Notes under the pieces: model-generated
What the model was told of the DNA's origin: nothing
Database searches by the model: none
Seen by the model: the letters and a program-made list of their open reading frames with translations, nothing else
Position numbers and translations under genes: made by a program
Shown here: positions 50,594 through 61,098 of the stretch, piece by piece
How the letters are laid out: each line of letters opens with the position of its first letter
Position numbering within the stretch: position 1 is the first letter of the stretch
Assembly: GCF_014645135.1 (NCBI RefSeq)
Contig: NZ_BMLH01000005.1
Location: 1-64,000 of the forward strand
Length of the DNA stretch: 64,000 nucleotides
Direction: 5' to 3'
DNA from: Rheinheimera tangshanensis
GTDB lineage: Bacteria; Pseudomonadota; Gammaproteobacteria; Enterobacterales; Alteromonadaceae

Positions 50594-53500
50594 TTAGGTT
50601 TTGGATGGGATCCGATAGATGGAGCAATACATCAGAGGTAAAAACAGCAAGGTGAGAATGGTACCAAAACCCAGTCCAAACATAATGACTACTGCCATAC
50701 TGGCGAAGAAGTCATCGGTGACCAAAGGCAACATCCCCAAAATAGTAGTGATAGCGCCCATAGAGACGGGACGAACCCGACTAACTGCGCTGTCGTATAC
50801 AGCCTGATAAGGCGCCAGCCCCTGACTTAATTCGAGTTTGATCTGATCAAGTAAGACGATGCCATTTTTCACCAGCATACCTGACAAGCTTAAAAAGCCA
50901 AGCAAGGCTAAAAAGCCAAATGGCACATTGACTGACAATAGCCCCAACGTCACACCAATCAATGCCATAGGCACACAAGCCCAAATCACCAAAGCGTCAC
51001 GCATTGAGTTGAACAGCAAGACCGTAATAACAAACATCACCAGATAGCCCATAGGCAGCGAACTGAACAAAGCCTTTTGCGCTTTAGTCTGAGCCTCCAG
51101 TTCTCCACCCCAACTCAGGCTGTAACCAGTAGGCAGAGGTATAGCTTCGATTTGAGGCCGCACTCTTTTCAATAAAGAGGCTGCGGTGTCATCACTTAAA
51201 ATATTATGATCGACCATCACAGTGACAGTGCGTTTACGATCACGCCGCATAATTTGTGGGTCTTCCCACTCCAAAGCAAAACTACTCACCACCTGACTGA
51301 TCGGGATATAGCGGTTTAACTTAGGGCTGTAGACCTGCAAATCTGACAGCGCATCAACACTTTGCCGTTCTGAATCCGGCGCTCGGGTGATGATCGGCAG
51401 TAAGTGTGTGCCGTCACGATAAATACCCACAGTACGGCCATTCACATGGGTCAGCAGCACATCGTCGATATCCTGCTTACTGATCCCCACTCTGCGCGCT
51501 AAAGCTTCATTAAACTGAGGCCGGATCACTTTGACTCTGTTACTCCAGTCATCGCGTAAATTACGGGTGCCTGAATCCTGCGCCATAATGGCCTTAGCCT
51601 GCTCAGCCAGTTGTCGTAGCACATTAGGATCGGCACCACTAAAACGGGCTTCGAGTTTAGCAGCTGTGGAAGGCCCCACATCCAGCCGTTTTAATTTGTG
51701 CCTAAGTCCTGGATGTTGGTCATCTATGTAGGAGCTGACATCCGCCATACGGCCAGAGAGCAGCGACTTGTCCTGCACCCGCACCACCAGTTGACTGTAG
51801 GCTGCATAAAAACGTTCGGGCTGATAGGTCAGCATAAAACGATCAGCACCACGGCCTGAGGTTAAAGTAACAGCTTCTACCCCATCTAACGACTTTAAGT
51901 ACTTTACGACGTCCAGAGCTTCAGCATCGGACTGTCGAATATCAGTCCCAGCGGGTTGCCATAAATCCACCAGAAAAATCGGAGTATTGGATGCAGGGAA
52001 AAATACTTGTTTGACCTTCGCAAACCCCATAACTGACAGCACTAACAATAGAATCATTAGCGCATAACTTAATACTCTGTAGCGCAACACTGCGGTTAGA
52101 ACTGCTCTGTACCCCTCGAAAATAAAGCCCTGATAAAGTTCAGGCTCAGCCTGCTCTTGTTCAGATCCGGCTTTGAGTTGTTCTTTAAAAAACAAACTGG
52201 CGAAAAACGGGGTCAGGGTAATAGCAGTCACCCAGCTCAAGAGTAAACTGACCAATAACACCCAAAACAAACTACCAGCAAATTCCCCCGTTGCATCACT
52301 GGATAAACCTATAGGAGCAAAAGCGGTGATCGCTATGACGGTCGCACCTAACAAAGGCCATTTAGTTTGTTTGACGATGGCAGAAGCCGACTCACTGATA
52401 CTCAGCCGTCTTTGCATGCCAATTAAAATACCTTCGGTGATCACTATGGCGTTATCCACCAGCATGCCCAACGCTATAATGAGCGCGCCTAAAGACACCC
52501 TCTGCAGTTCAATTTGCATTTGCTGCATAAAAATAAAGGTGCCCAGCACAGTCAGCAGTAAAATAAGGCCAATTAAAAAGCCACTGCGCAGCCCCATAAA
52601 CACCAGTAGTACCACGATCACTATAGCAACCGATTCCACCAGGTTTAGTACAAAGCCTCCGACCGAAGCTTCCACTTCGGCAGGTTGGTTATAGATGGTA
52701 TTAATATCCATACCTACAGGACGAGCGTAGTCCAGCTCTTTTAGGCGGGCAGTCACCAGAGCGCCGACATCGACGACGTTAACCCCCTGGCTGAACGATA
52801 CGCCAAGAGTCAGGGTATTTTTACCATCGAACTTTAAGATCTGACTCGGCACTTCCTGCACGTCTTTGTAAACTTTGGCGACATCACCTAAATAAATCAG
52901 CTCTTTGGCTGCTGGATTGCTAATGATCAGCTGTTCCAGCTCTTGCACTGACTGAAACTCACCTGTAGGGTGAATTCGGATCCTGTCAGGCCCGAGGCGC
53001 AAAGCGCCGGCATTACTGACCACATTCTGAGTTTGCAATAAGCTGGCAATTTGTGTCGGTGGAATGCCTAATGAAGCCAAACGGGAACGGGATATTTCGA
53101 CTACGACTTGTTCCTGTTGCCGACCACTGACAGAGACTTTACCAACCCCATCAACCAGCACCAGCTCACGACGTAAAAAGTCGACATAATCCCGGATCTC
53201 TTCGTCGGAATAGCCTTCGCCGGTGATGGCATATAACATGCCGTATACATCACCAAAGTCGTCATTGACGACGGGCGCCTGCACCCCAGGAGGTAACGCT
53301 GGGGTTAAATCATGCACCTTACGACGCAGTTCATCCCAAATTTGCTTTAGCTCTTTGGCACGATAAATACCTTTCATTTCCACCATAATTTGCGAGGTAC
53401 CACTGGTGGAAATAGAAGTCACGTGATCGACATAAGGTAATTGCTGAATCGCATTTTCAATCGGATAACTAACCTCTTCTTCTACCTGCAAAGGTGAAGC

Positions 53501-53659
53501 GCCAGGGTAGGACGTGATAATCAAAGCTTGTTTTAACGTGAACTGTGGGTCTTCCAGTCGCCCCAGACCAAAATAGGCCATGGTGCCACCTATCAGCAGA
53601 ATAAGGGTGACCAGCCAGGACGAGGTTTTATTTTTTATAAAATACTGAGCGACATCCAT
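50594..53659 (-). CDS. RND-family efflux transporter permease
   Basis: The 1021-residue inner-membrane protein has the two-fold repeat of RND pumps: helix 1 near residue 20, two large periplasmic loops and clusters of helices near 335-535 and 860-1015. Proton-relay residues are in LGMLVDNAIVITEG near 405. HAE-1-like features include PFGFLALLGFLSLSGMLVKNGIVLLDQI. It would expel hydrophobic compounds with the adaptor encoded upstream and an outer-membrane TolC-like protein elsewhere. The substrate is unknown. It follows the adaptor gene by 3 bases. Confidence 0.94.
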   Translation of the reverse strand: MDVAQYFIKNKTSSWLVTLILLIGGTMAYFGLGRLEDPQFTLKQALIITSYPGASPLQVEEEVSYPIENAIQQLPYVDHVTSISTSGTSQIMVEMKGIYRAKELKQIWDELRRKVHDLTPALPPGVQAPVVNDDFGDVYGMLYAITGEGYSDEEIRDYVDFLRRELVLVDGVGKVSVSGRQQEQVVVEISRSRLASLGIPPTQIASLLQTQNVVSNAGALRLGPDRIRIHPTGEFQSVQELEQLIISNPAAKELIYLGDVAKVYKDVQEVPSQILKFDGKNTLTLGVSFSQGVNVVDVGALVTARLKELDYARPVGMDINTIYNQPAEVEASVGGFVLNLVESVAIVIVVLLVFMGLRSGFLIGLILLLTVLGTFIFMQQMQIELQRVSLGALIIALGMLVDNAIVITEGILIGMQRRLSISESASAIVKQTKWPLLGATVIAITAFAPIGLSSDATGEFAGSLFWVLLVSLLLSWVTAITLTPFFASLFFKEQLKAGSEQEQAEPELYQGFIFEGYRAVLTAVLRYRVLSYALMILLLVLSVMGFAKVKQVFFPASNTPIFLVDLWQPAGTDIRQSDAEALDVVKYLKSLDGVEAVTLTSGRGADRFMLTYQPERFYAAYSQLVVRVQDKSLLSGRMADVSSYIDDQHPGLRHKLKRLDVGPSTAAKLEARFSGADPNVLRQLAEQAKAIMAQDSGTRNLRDDWSNRVKVIRPQFNEALARRVGISKQDIDDVLLTHVNGRTVGIYRDGTHLLPIITRAPDSERQSVDALSDLQVYSPKLNRYIPISQVVSSFALEWEDPQIMRRDRKRTVTVMVDHNILSDDTAASLLKRVRPQIEAIPLPTGYSLSWGGELEAQTKAQKALFSSLPMGYLVMFVITVLLFNSMRDALVIWACVPMALIGVTLGLLSVNVPFGFLALLGFLSLSGMLVKNGIVLLDQIKLELSQGLAPYQAVYDSAVSRVRPVSMGAITTILGMLPLVTDDFFASMAVVIMFGLGFGTILTLLFLPLMYCSIYRIPSKT

Positions 53660-53662
53660 ACC

Positions 53663-54742
53663 TTACAGACCCCGCTCACGTTGCCATGGCCGTACTTGCT
53701 GGTTCTCCGTTAGTTGATTTACACCAGCAGTGACGATTTGATCTCCAGCGGCTAAACCAGATAACACTTCGATCCCCTGCTCTGTTAAACGCCCGACAGT
53801 CACAGCTCTTCTGTTGACTTTGCCTTCGTTAAAAACCCAGACAAAACGTTCTGTAGCATCCACAGGCTGATCATTAGCCGCAAATACCGCTGTGGCAGGC
53901 ACCACGACTGCGGAAGCCTGAGCGCGCATCAGTTGGCTCATATCAGCCACGACGTTGGCCGTCATGCCAGAGAGCACATTAAATTCTTCCGGTGCCGGCA
54001 TACTAAACACCACTTTAAAGCTGTTGGTGGCGCTGTCCGCTCTGGTATCCCATTCTTTAATACTGGCTTTGTAGCTTAAGCTGGGGTATGAATCAAAAAT
54101 CACATCAGGCTGATAACTGATGTCTTTTTTCACCAGCGCTATCACATCCTCAGGGACCTGAATGACGACGTCCACCATACCTTTGAGTTGTAATTCCAGA
54201 ATGGCTTGCTGAGCGGCGACGTTCTCATGATTCTCAACTAAAGAACGTGACACTATGCCGCTAAAAGGCGCCGCCATTTCGGTGTAGGACAAATTGGTCT
54301 GAGCGGTTTTTAAATCAGCTTCCGCTACTTGCAACTGGGCCTTGGCCTCATCGTACATTGCCTGCGATACCAGCTTTTGGCCTATCAAACTGGCCGCTCT
54401 GTCAAACTGCGCTTTGGATAACTGATAACGGGCCTGTGCCTGCTCTACCTTCAATTTAAAATCAGTGGCATCTAAACGGGCTAACACATCGCCTTTTTTC
54501 ACATCCTGACCGGGCCGGATAGAAAATTGGGTGAGTTTACCGCTAACCCTAAAGGTTAGACGGGCATTTTCAGTAGGCTCGACTATGGCAGGGAACTGGC
54601 GAATTAGTTTTTGCTGACCATCCTGTACCAGATGCAATTTCACTGGCCTGTTCTGATTTTGCTGTACAGGTTCTAACGGCTTGGAGCAGCCTGCAACAGC
54701 GGCCACACACAAAAGCGCACTTATCATCATCTGTTTGGACAT
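53663..54742 (-). CDS. RND efflux periplasmic adaptor lipoprotein
   Basis: The 359-residue membrane-fusion protein has a lipoprotein signal (MMISALLCVAAVAGCSKPL, Cys near residue 19), an HlyD-like lipoyl domain (VSGKLTQFSIRPGQDVKKGDVLARLD), a coiled-coil hairpin (VEQAQARYQLSKAQFDRAASLIGQKLVSQ), a beta-barrel domain and a C-terminal membrane-proximal domain. It links the inner-membrane pump encoded next to an outer-membrane channel. A LysR regulator is transcribed divergently from it, with 107 bases between the two starts, a typical arrangement for a controlled efflux operon. Confidence 0.92.
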   Translation of the reverse strand: MSKQMMISALLCVAAVAGCSKPLEPVQQNQNRPVKLHLVQDGQQKLIRQFPAIVEPTENARLTFRVSGKLTQFSIRPGQDVKKGDVLARLDATDFKLKVEQAQARYQLSKAQFDRAASLIGQKLVSQAMYDEAKAQLQVAEADLKTAQTNLSYTEMAAPFSGIVSRSLVENHENVAAQQAILELQLKGMVDVVIQVPEDVIALVKKDISYQPDVIFDSYPSLSYKASIKEWDTRADSATNSFKVVFSMPAPEEFNVLSGMTANVVADMSQLMRAQASAVVVPATAVFAANDQPVDATERFVWVFNEGKVNRRAVTVGRLTEQGIEVLSGLAAGDQIVTAGVNQLTENQQVRPWQRERGL

Positions 54743-54849
54743 GTATACCCTTCCCTTTTTCTTGCTACGCAGCTTCTTTTATCGTTGCACTATACAAAAG
54801 CACAATTAACATTAAAATTTATATTTATTTCATTTCTACATAAGAATAA

Positions 54850-55737
54850 TTGATGAACCTGACTCAGCTTTATATTCTCGATGCAGTCGCCAGCAGTGAA
54901 AGCCTGCTGCAGGCCGCGATAAAACTCCATAAAACCCAACCAGCATTGAGCATGGCGCTGAAGAAGCTGGAACAGGAATGCGGTTTTACTATAGTGGATC
55001 GGAGTCAATATCGCCTGCAATTTACTGAAGCTGGACGACGTTTTTATCAACAAGCTCAACAACTTCTGCATCAAAGTGCTCAGTTGAAGTCTTTAGCTCA
55101 GCATTTAAGCCGTGGAGCTGAAGCTAGTTTGCGCCTGGCTTTTGATGAAGCTGTGGATCTAACCCCCTTTATGAGCGCGATACGACAAGCGCAGCAACAA
55201 TTTCCTCATACCGAGTTGTTGTTAAGTTGCGATTACCGGCTGCAAGCGCTGGAAAAGCTGAAAAACCAGCAAGCGGATTTGGCAATCAGCCCCTGGTATC
55301 CAGTGTTTATCAGTTTGGGCGACTTTGAAGCTGTTGCCATTGGTAGTTTTGATATTTTATGTGTTGCCAGCCCCGAGTTTTTACAACAACTGGGGGAGCC
55401 TTTAACTCATCAGGCGCAATTGGCAGAACTGCCTCAACTGGTCGCAAATTCAGAAGCGTTAAATTTTGATAGCGGGAAATTATTGCCCTTGCAGTCGGCA
55501 CGGCGGGTCAAAGTCAACAACAGTTTATGTATGAAACAAGCCCTGTTAGCTCATTTAGGCTGGGGCATGGTGGCACGTCACCAGGTGGCGGATGAATTAG
55601 CTCGCGGTGCTTTGGTGCAGCTAAAGCCGATGGAATTTCCAAAGTTGATTCAGGGGGACGTGGCGCTGGTACGGCATAAAGATCAACAACTGGGCCCGGT
55701 AGCAAAAGCCATCTGGCAGCAATTGACTGCAAGTTAA
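54850..55737 (+). CDS. LysR-family transcriptional regulator
   Basis: The 295-residue protein has an N-terminal winged HTH (residues 1-60, LYILDAVASSESLLQAAIKLHKTQPALSMALKKLEQECGF-type sequence) and a C-terminal effector-binding domain. The HTH-recognition part TQPALSMALKKLE is intact. It is divergent from the RND adaptor gene, so control of that operon is a fair inference. The ATG at 54853 is the likely start codon region, with AAGAATAAT upstream. The effector is unknown. A hairpin terminator follows its stop by about 15 bases. Confidence 0.9.
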   Translation: MMNLTQLYILDAVASSESLLQAAIKLHKTQPALSMALKKLEQECGFTIVDRSQYRLQFTEAGRRFYQQAQQLLHQSAQLKSLAQHLSRGAEASLRLAFDEAVDLTPFMSAIRQAQQQFPHTELLLSCDYRLQALEKLKNQQADLAISPWYPVFISLGDFEAVAIGSFDILCVASPEFLQQLGEPLTHQAQLAELPQLVANSEALNFDSGKLLPLQSARRVKVNNSLCMKQALLAHLGWGMVARHQVADELARGALVQLKPMEFPKLIQGDVALVRHKDQQLGPVAKAIWQQLTAS

Positions 55738-55751
55738 TTCATCAGAAAAGA

Positions 55752-55773
55752 CTAAGGAGCCTTGCGGCTCCTC
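55752..55773. terminator. Bidirectional hairpin terminator
   Basis: CTAAGGAGCC pairs with GGCTCCTCAG over a TTGC loop. Flanking A- and T-rich bases on both sides suit termination of the LysR gene and the converging porin-like gene. Confidence 0.6.
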
Positions 55774-55799
55774 AGTAAAATCATTTTGCACTAATTTGC

Positions 55800-55921
55800 C
55801 CTAAGTAGTTGGTGTTGCAGCTAGGCGGCAAGACATCGAGCCCCCAGAAGCATAGCTGACCATGCGACTGGGGCGAGATGCCTCAGCCAACAACGCTGCG
55901 GCGCCAAATACAACGGGTAAT
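55800..55921. repeat. Structured 120-bp repeat, copy B
   Basis: Resembles 4011-4130 throughout, with GTTGCAGC, CCCCCAG-A-GCATAG, GACTGGGGCGAG and a GGG-TAA end at the same spacing. It ends 5 bases before the stop codon of the minus-strand porin-like gene. The central CCCCAG/CTGGGG hairpin is conserved between the copies. Confidence 0.7.
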
Positions 55922-55925
55922 AAGA

Positions 55926-56699
55926 TTAGAAGCGGTAGCTTGCGCCTACTTGATACACATCATCACCAGTTTCCAGCGCATCAAAAGCAACGCTGGCTGA
56001 TAACGACAAGTTTGGCAGAGCAAACCACTTAGTACGTAAGCTCAGGCTATCTTCGCTTTCGCTTAATACACCATCAGAAATCCACTGATAACCTACACCG
56101 GCAGAGAAGTTTTTACCGAAGTAGTAATCCGCACCTACACCATAGCGGGTGGCAGAATCATCGCGGTAATCCAGGATATTGGCTTCCAGGTTGATCATAT
56201 CCCCAGTGCCTAAATCCCATAACTTTTTAGTCATCACACCATAGTTTGTGCTGCTGCCACCTTGATCCGGGCGGCTATGCTCAAAAATAGCACCCACTAA
56301 CCAATCGTTGCTGATGAAATAACCTACAGTACCATCTACTTCCTGATAGTCTGTGCCACTGTAATGCAGCCATTCCAGCTTACCGTAGAAGTTATGGCTT
56401 TGGTCCATATACTCACCACCCACTGACCAGCCGTTTTGATCTTCAGAATCAGCTGACAAACGAGATAAAGTACCGAAAACACTGGCGTTTTTATTGATAA
56501 ATGCAGCTTCAGCGCGCGGCGTATTGCCTGAAGTGTCTACTGCATTAAAGAAATACTGATGCTTCAGTTGCCACAGATCCAAATCAACACCATTGATCTC
56601 ACTGTTGCCATAATCGACTGAAGATTCATTTTGATAGCTGTTCGCTGCTGCACCGGTTGACACTACAGCGATAAGTAAAGCGAGCATAGAACGTTTCAT
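55926..56699 (-). CDS. Putative outer-membrane porin-like barrel
   Basis: The ATG at 56697-56699 gives a 257-residue protein with a signal peptide (MKRSMLALLIAVVSTGAAA) and AAGGT upstream. A frame open to 56918 exists, but that extension overlaps uvrB and lacks a signal-like start. The mature part has alternating beta strands with YYFGKNFSAGVGYQW-type repeats and ends in SYRF with terminal Phe, as barrels do. It resembles proteins annotated as putative porins, but pore function is not shown. It lies downstream of uvrB on the same strand. Confidence 0.8.
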   Translation of the reverse strand: MKRSMLALLIAVVSTGAAANSYQNESSVDYGNSEINGVDLDLWQLKHQYFFNAVDTSGNTPRAEAAFINKNASVFGTLSRLSADSEDQNGWSVGGEYMDQSHNFYGKLEWLHYSGTDYQEVDGTVGYFISNDWLVGAIFEHSRPDQGGSSTNYGVMTKKLWDLGTGDMINLEANILDYRDDSATRYGVGADYYFGKNFSAGVGYQWISDGVLSESEDSLSLRTKWFALPNLSLSASVAFDALETGDDVYQVGASYRF

Positions 56700-56835
56700 A
56701 AGTACTACCTTTTGGTTGAGAAAACGCAGGCAGTGTAAACTTCTGAAAGTTAATGCTCTCTGAACGAACCTGTAAATAAATGTATAAATATCAAACAGAT
56801 AACCATATAAAACAGGAAAAATCCGATGGATCTGA

Positions 56836-58827
56836 TTAAATCTCCAGCAAAGCTTCGCGTAAGTGATGAATTTGATCGCGCAATTGCGCTGCCAGTTCAA
56901 ACTCCAGATCTTTGGCATGCTGCAGCATTTTTTGCTCCAGTTGCTTAATTTCAGCCTGCAGCTGATAAGGTGTTTTGCCTTTGGCCAGTTTGATTTTTTC
57001 CGCTACTTTCGGCAAATCGGCGTCCTGGCCCAAGTCCATCACATCTGACACTTTCTTCTTAATAGCAGTTGGTGTAATACCATGCAGTTCGTTATAAGCG
57101 ATCTGTTTCGCGCGCCGCCTTTCAGTTTCATCGATAGCACGCTGCATAGAACCAGTAATGCGATCGGCGTACAGTACTGCTTTACCCGCCAGATTACGCG
57201 CAGCACGTCCCATAGTTTGAATAAGCGACCGCTCTGAACGTAAAAAGCCTTCTTTATCAGCATCCAGTATTGCCACTAACGACACTTCCGGAATATCTAA
57301 ACCTTCCCGCAGTAAGTTGATACCGACCAGTACATCAAACACACCTAAACGCAGATCCCGGATAATTTCCATCCGCTCGACAGTGTCTATGTCCGAGTGC
57401 AAATACCGCACCTTGACGCCGTGGCCCGCTAAGTAATCGGTTAAGTCTTCTGCCATCTTTTTGGTCAGCACTGTGACCAATACCCGCTCACCTAATTTGG
57501 CGCAGCGCATAGTTTCCGACATTAAATCATCCACCTGAGTCGCCACAGGACGGATTTCAATCACAGGGTCTACCAAGCCCGTCGGCCGCACCACCTGCTC
57601 TACCACTTCACCAGCCGATTGTTTCAGCTCGTAATCTGCAGGTGTCGCCGAGACATAAATACGCTGCGGTGCAATAGACTCAAATTCATCGAACTTCAGC
57701 GGCCTGTTGTCCAAAGCGGACGGCAGACGAAAACCATAATTCACCAGGTTTTCTTTGCGCGACCTATCGCCTTTATACATAGCGCCAATTTGTGAAATGG
57801 TGACGTGCGACTCGTCGATAAACATCAGGCCATCGGCCGGGAAATAGTCCAGCAAAGTTGGCGGTGGCTCGCCCTCAGCTCTGCCCGACAAATAACGTGA
57901 ATAGTTTTCGATGCCTGAGCAATAGCCCAGTTCCACCATCATTTCTAAATCAAACAAGGTGCGCTGGCCGATACGCTGCTCTTCTATCAAACGGTTCTCA
58001 GCAAGCAACTGGGCGCGGCGTTCTTTCAGCTCTACTTTAATCCGCTCTGTCGCTTCGAGAATTTTCTCTCTTGGTGTGACATAGTGCGTTTTTGGATAAA
58101 TAGTGTAGCGGCTCACTACTTTTTCGACCGAACCTGTCAGCGGGTCAAATAAACTGATGCGCTCAATTTCTTCGTCAAACAGCTCAATACGCACTGCGAT
58201 TTCATCCGACTCAGCCGGAAATACGTCAATCACATCGCCACGCACCCTGTAGGTGGCACGCTCAAAGGCCGCATCGTTGCGGTTGTATTGCAGCTCGGCC
58301 AGACGACGCAGGATAGAGCGCTGATCAACGATGTCGCCTACTTTCAGATGCAACAGCATCTTCATATAAGATTCAGGGTCACCCAAACCATAAATAGCAG
58401 ACACCGAGGCGATAATCACAACGTCCCGTCTTTCCATCAGCGCTTTGGTGGCGGACAAACGCATCTGCTCTATATGCTCATTAATAGACGCGTCTTTCTC
58501 AATAAAGGTGTCACTGGCCGGTACATAAGCTTCTGGCTGGTAGTAGTCGTAATAAGATACGAAGTACTCTACCGAGTTATTCGGAAAAAACTCCTTCATC
58601 TCACCATAAAGCTGAGCTGCCAGAGTTTTATTGTGCGCCATAATCAAGGTAGGTCGGTTTACCTGGGCTATCACATTCGCCATAGTGAAGGTTTTACCTG
58701 AGCCAGTGACCCCTAATAAGGTTTGATGGGCTAAACCAGACTCCAGGCCATCCACCAGTTTAGCTATAGCAGTAGGCTGATCGCCCGCAGGCTTATAATT
58801 GGAGACTAATTCAAAATCGCGGCTCAT
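56836..58827 (-). CDS. uvrB: Excinuclease ABC subunit B
   Basis: UvrB verifies damage and loads UvrC in nucleotide excision repair. The 663-residue protein has Walker [11 protein letters not shown] near residue 40, the beta-hairpin region [12 protein letters not shown], helicase motifs such as [27 protein letters not shown] and QTMGRAARN, and a C-terminal UVR motif ([18 protein letters not shown]). All parts look intact. Its start codon overlaps the MATE gene stop (TGATG). UvrA and UvrC are not in the window. Confidence 0.97.
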   Translation of the reverse strand: MSRDFELVSNYKPAGDQPTAIAKLVDGLESGLAHQTLLGVTGSGKTFTMANVIAQVNRPTLIMAHNKTLAAQLYGEMKEFFPNNSVEYFVSYYDYYQPEAYVPASDTFIEKDASINEHIEQMRLSATKALMERRDVVIIASVSAIYGLGDPESYMKMLLHLKVGDIVDQRSILRRLAELQYNRNDAAFERATYRVRGDVIDVFPAESDEIAVRIELFDEEIERISLFDPLTGSVEKVVSRYTIYPKTHYVTPREKILEATERIKVELKERRAQLLAENRLIEEQRIGQRTLFDLEMMVELGYCSGIENYSRYLSGRAEGEPPPTLLDYFPADGLMFIDESHVTISQIGAMYKGDRSRKENLVNYGFRLPSALDNRPLKFDEFESIAPQRIYVSATPADYELKQSAGEVVEQVVRPTGLVDPVIEIRPVATQVDDLMSETMRCAKLGERVLVTVLTKKMAEDLTDYLAGHGVKVRYLHSDIDTVERMEIIRDLRLGVFDVLVGINLLREGLDIPEVSLVAILDADKEGFLRSERSLIQTMGRAARNLAGKAVLYADRITGSMQRAIDETERRRAKQIAYNELHGITPTAIKKKVSDVMDLGQDADLPKVAEKIKLAKGKTPYQLQAEIKQLEQKMLQHAKDLEFELAAQLRDQIHHLREALLEI

Positions 58828-60191
58828 CAGGATTCTCCACTTAAAGTTAAAGCTGCCAGTTTACGTTTGAACCAGTAATACGCCAGACTAGAGGTAAATG
58901 CATTGGCAATCAGTCCACCTGCGAACACCCCGACTACGCCACCGAGCAAACCACCTACATAGGCAAAAGGTACATAGAATACAAAAAGCCGGATCACACT
59001 CAGTTGTAATGCATTCAGGGGTAAATGCAGCGCATTAAAAGAAGAGTTCGTCAGAATAATGATACCTTGCAGGCCATAACCTAAAGGCAAAATCCAGATA
59101 AAGTAACGGATATACTGAGCTACTAACGGATCTTCAGTAAAAACATCTGCTACCAGCCAGGCACTTGCGGCTAAGCCCAGATAAACCAAAAACTGCCATC
59201 CAAGAACAAATCGGATACAACTTCTGTAAGCCGTATGAATACGATCATAAGCACAAGCGCCGTAGTTCTGACTGACAAAAGGCGGCAAGGTCATAGAAAG
59301 CGCCAGCACTACTAAAGAAGCAATGCTCTCAATACGGGCACCTACGCCAAAAGCCGCCACTGCTTCGGCGCCATAACTGGCCATTAAGGCCGTTAAAATA
59401 GCCATTGCCAACGGAGTTAACATATTGGCACCCGCTGCGGGTAAACCTATATGCAGAATTTTTCGGCTGATGGTAATAAATTCAGCAAAAGGCTGATGCC
59501 CCGTATCGATCAGTTTGCGACGCACCATCAGTAAATACAAAATAAGACCAAAACCCAACAACCAGGAAATCAGGCTGGCCAATGAAGCTCCGGCCACCCC
59601 CATAGCTGGCACCGGACCCCAGCCAAATATCAGAATAGGATCCAAAACCGCATTTAACAGACCGGCACAAGCCATCAGAATACTGGGCGTTTTAGTGTCC
59701 CCTGCCGCTCTTAAGACGGCATTGCCAATCATAGGGGTGATTAAAAACACCGCACCAAAAAACCAGATATCCATATAGTCGTGGATAAAAGGCAAGGTAT
59801 CTTCTTTTGCTCCCAACAAACGGAATAAAGGGTCTATGGTCAGGTAACCCACTATAGATAAGGCAATGACTAAATAAGCAGATAACCATAACGCCGCCAA
59901 ACCATCACTACGGGCACTTTGTTCATCACCACTGCCTAAGGCTCTTGCGATCACAGCCGAAGTACCAATACTCAGGCCAATAGCTAAGCTGATGACGGTA
60001 AAAGTAACAGGAAAAGTAAAACTGACAGCTGCAAGTTCTGCAGTGCCCAGCATACTGATAAAAAAGGTGTCGACCAGATTAAAGGACATTAAGGTGATCA
60101 TGCCAAACAACACAGGCACCGTCATTTGTTTCATCGTGGCCTGAATATCACCTTTGAGCAGATCAGGACGTTTCGAAGTGGATTGAGTCAT
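58827..60191 (-). CDS. MATE-family multidrug/cation antiporter
   Basis: The 454-residue protein has twelve hydrophobic segments and two repeated halves of about 200 residues, as MATE transporters do. Typical sequence includes [39 protein letters not shown] near 155-195. It would export cationic drugs or dyes using Na+ or H+. It is placed directly upstream of uvrB with a one-base overlap, so both may be on one transcript. Substrate is unknown. Confidence 0.93.
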   Translation of the reverse strand: MTQSTSKRPDLLKGDIQATMKQMTVPVLFGMITLMSFNLVDTFFISMLGTAELAAVSFTFPVTFTVISLAIGLSIGTSAVIARALGSGDEQSARSDGLAALWLSAYLVIALSIVGYLTIDPLFRLLGAKEDTLPFIHDYMDIWFFGAVFLITPMIGNAVLRAAGDTKTPSILMACAGLLNAVLDPILIFGWGPVPAMGVAGASLASLISWLLGFGLILYLLMVRRKLIDTGHQPFAEFITISRKILHIGLPAAGANMLTPLAMAILTALMASYGAEAVAAFGVGARIESIASLVVLALSMTLPPFVSQNYGACAYDRIHTAYRSCIRFVLGWQFLVYLGLAASAWLVADVFTEDPLVAQYIRYFIWILPLGYGLQGIIILTNSSFNALHLPLNALQLSVIRLFVFYVPFAYVGGLLGGVVGVFAGGLIANAFTSSLAYYWFKRKLAALTLSGES

Positions 60192-60484
60192 AACAGTCAG
60201 CTTAAGCGCAAGTGGCGCTATTGTAGAGAAAAGTAACAGACGGCACTACCAGCAATGCGACCAAATTGGTGTAAAACTGAACAAGAAATAGAAAAAATGT
60301 TCACAATCTGCTTTTACAGAGAAATTTTGTTTCTGTCCTGTAGTTTTGCATAAAGTTTCAGTTGTTTCAGATTTGTAAGCCTTTGTTTTATAAAGCATAA
60401 AAAATTAGTCGCAAACCTATTGATCTGTCGCTAAGCCTTATCTGTTAAGGCTTAGCATGCCCATCAACACAACAACTCACAGAC

Positions 60485-60507
60485 TTATCCACAGATTCTG
60501 TGGGTAA
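60485..60507. promoter_or_regulatory. Pair of inverted DnaA-box sequences
   Basis: A perfect DnaA box TTATCCACA (60485-60493) and an inverted near-match TGTGGGTAA (60499-60507; TTACCCACA on the other strand) are 5 bases apart. The rest of 60192-60725 shows no gene. Such pairs can bind DnaA; function here is inferred. Confidence 0.5.
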
Positions 60508-60673
60508 CTTACGCTAGCCCTTTAGTGGCCTGACTTTGGCAAAAACCAATGCCGCCACGGACTAACGAATAGCTTCTGCATATGCAAAATTCATAGTTGC
60601 ACAGCTTTTCGACCAGGGTTGGCTAAACAAACAGCAAGTAAACTTCTTTTATGAAAAAGCACCGGGCAAAGTG

Positions 60674-60702
60674 TTGACAGTGTTTAAGACGGGCATTAGT
60701 AT
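60674..60702 (+). promoter_or_regulatory. Probable tRNA-Asn promoter
   Basis: TTGACA at 60674-60679 is followed after 17 bases by TAGTAT at 60697-60702 and then GCGCCCC, a GC-rich discriminator typical of stable-RNA promoters under stringent control. The first tRNA starts 24 bases further on. Confidence 0.6.
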
Positions 60703-60725
60703 TGCGCCCCGTTGCAGAACACAGT

Positions 60726-60802
60726 TCCTCAGTAGCTCAGCCGGTTAGAGCGGCGGACTGTTAATCCGTAGGTCGTTGGTTCGAGTCCAACCTGGGGAGC
60801 CA
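60726..60802 (+). tRNA. tRNA-Asn (GTT), copy 1
   Basis: A full cloverleaf can be drawn: 7-bp acceptor (TCCTCAG with CTGGGGA), D-arm, anticodon loop CTGTTAA with GTT anticodon, T-arm GTTCGAGTC, discriminator G and encoded CCA. Length is 77 with CCA. Identical copies follow. Confidence 0.97.
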
Positions 60803-60828
60803 CTGTAGTCTCAACATATTATTTCAGT

Positions 60829-60905
60829 TCCTCAGTAGCTCAGCCGGTTAGAGCGGCGGACTGTTAATCCGTAGGTCGTTGGTTCGAGTCCAACCTGGGG
60901 AGCCA
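60829..60905 (+). tRNA. tRNA-Asn (GTT), copy 2
   Basis: Identical in sequence to copy 1, 26 bases downstream of it, with CCA encoded. Likely co-transcribed with copies 1 and 3. Confidence 0.97.
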
Positions 60906-60940
60906 ACTGAAATAATCACAATTTGATAACCGTATACAAT

Positions 60941-61017
60941 TCCTCAGTAGCTCAGCCGGTTAGAGCGGCGGACTGTTAATCCGTAGGTCGTTGGTTCGAG
61001 TCCAACCTGGGGAGCCA
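60941..61017 (+). tRNA. tRNA-Asn (GTT), copy 3
   Basis: Identical to copies 1 and 2, with CCA encoded, 35 bases after copy 2. No hairpin terminator is clear after it, but a pyrimidine-rich stretch follows at 61026-61070. Confidence 0.97.
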
Positions 61018-61098
61018 CCTCAAGTACATCTTGTTTCCTCTCTTAATAGTCTCTTTTCCTTAGTGTTTTTTTCTGAAATAACTTAAGCTTACTTTTCG

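Noticed and set aside
56700-56918. N-terminal extension of the porin-like gene
   Set aside because: The extension overlaps uvrB coding sequence and lacks signal-peptide features; the internal ATG at 56699 has a good ribosome binding site and signal peptide.
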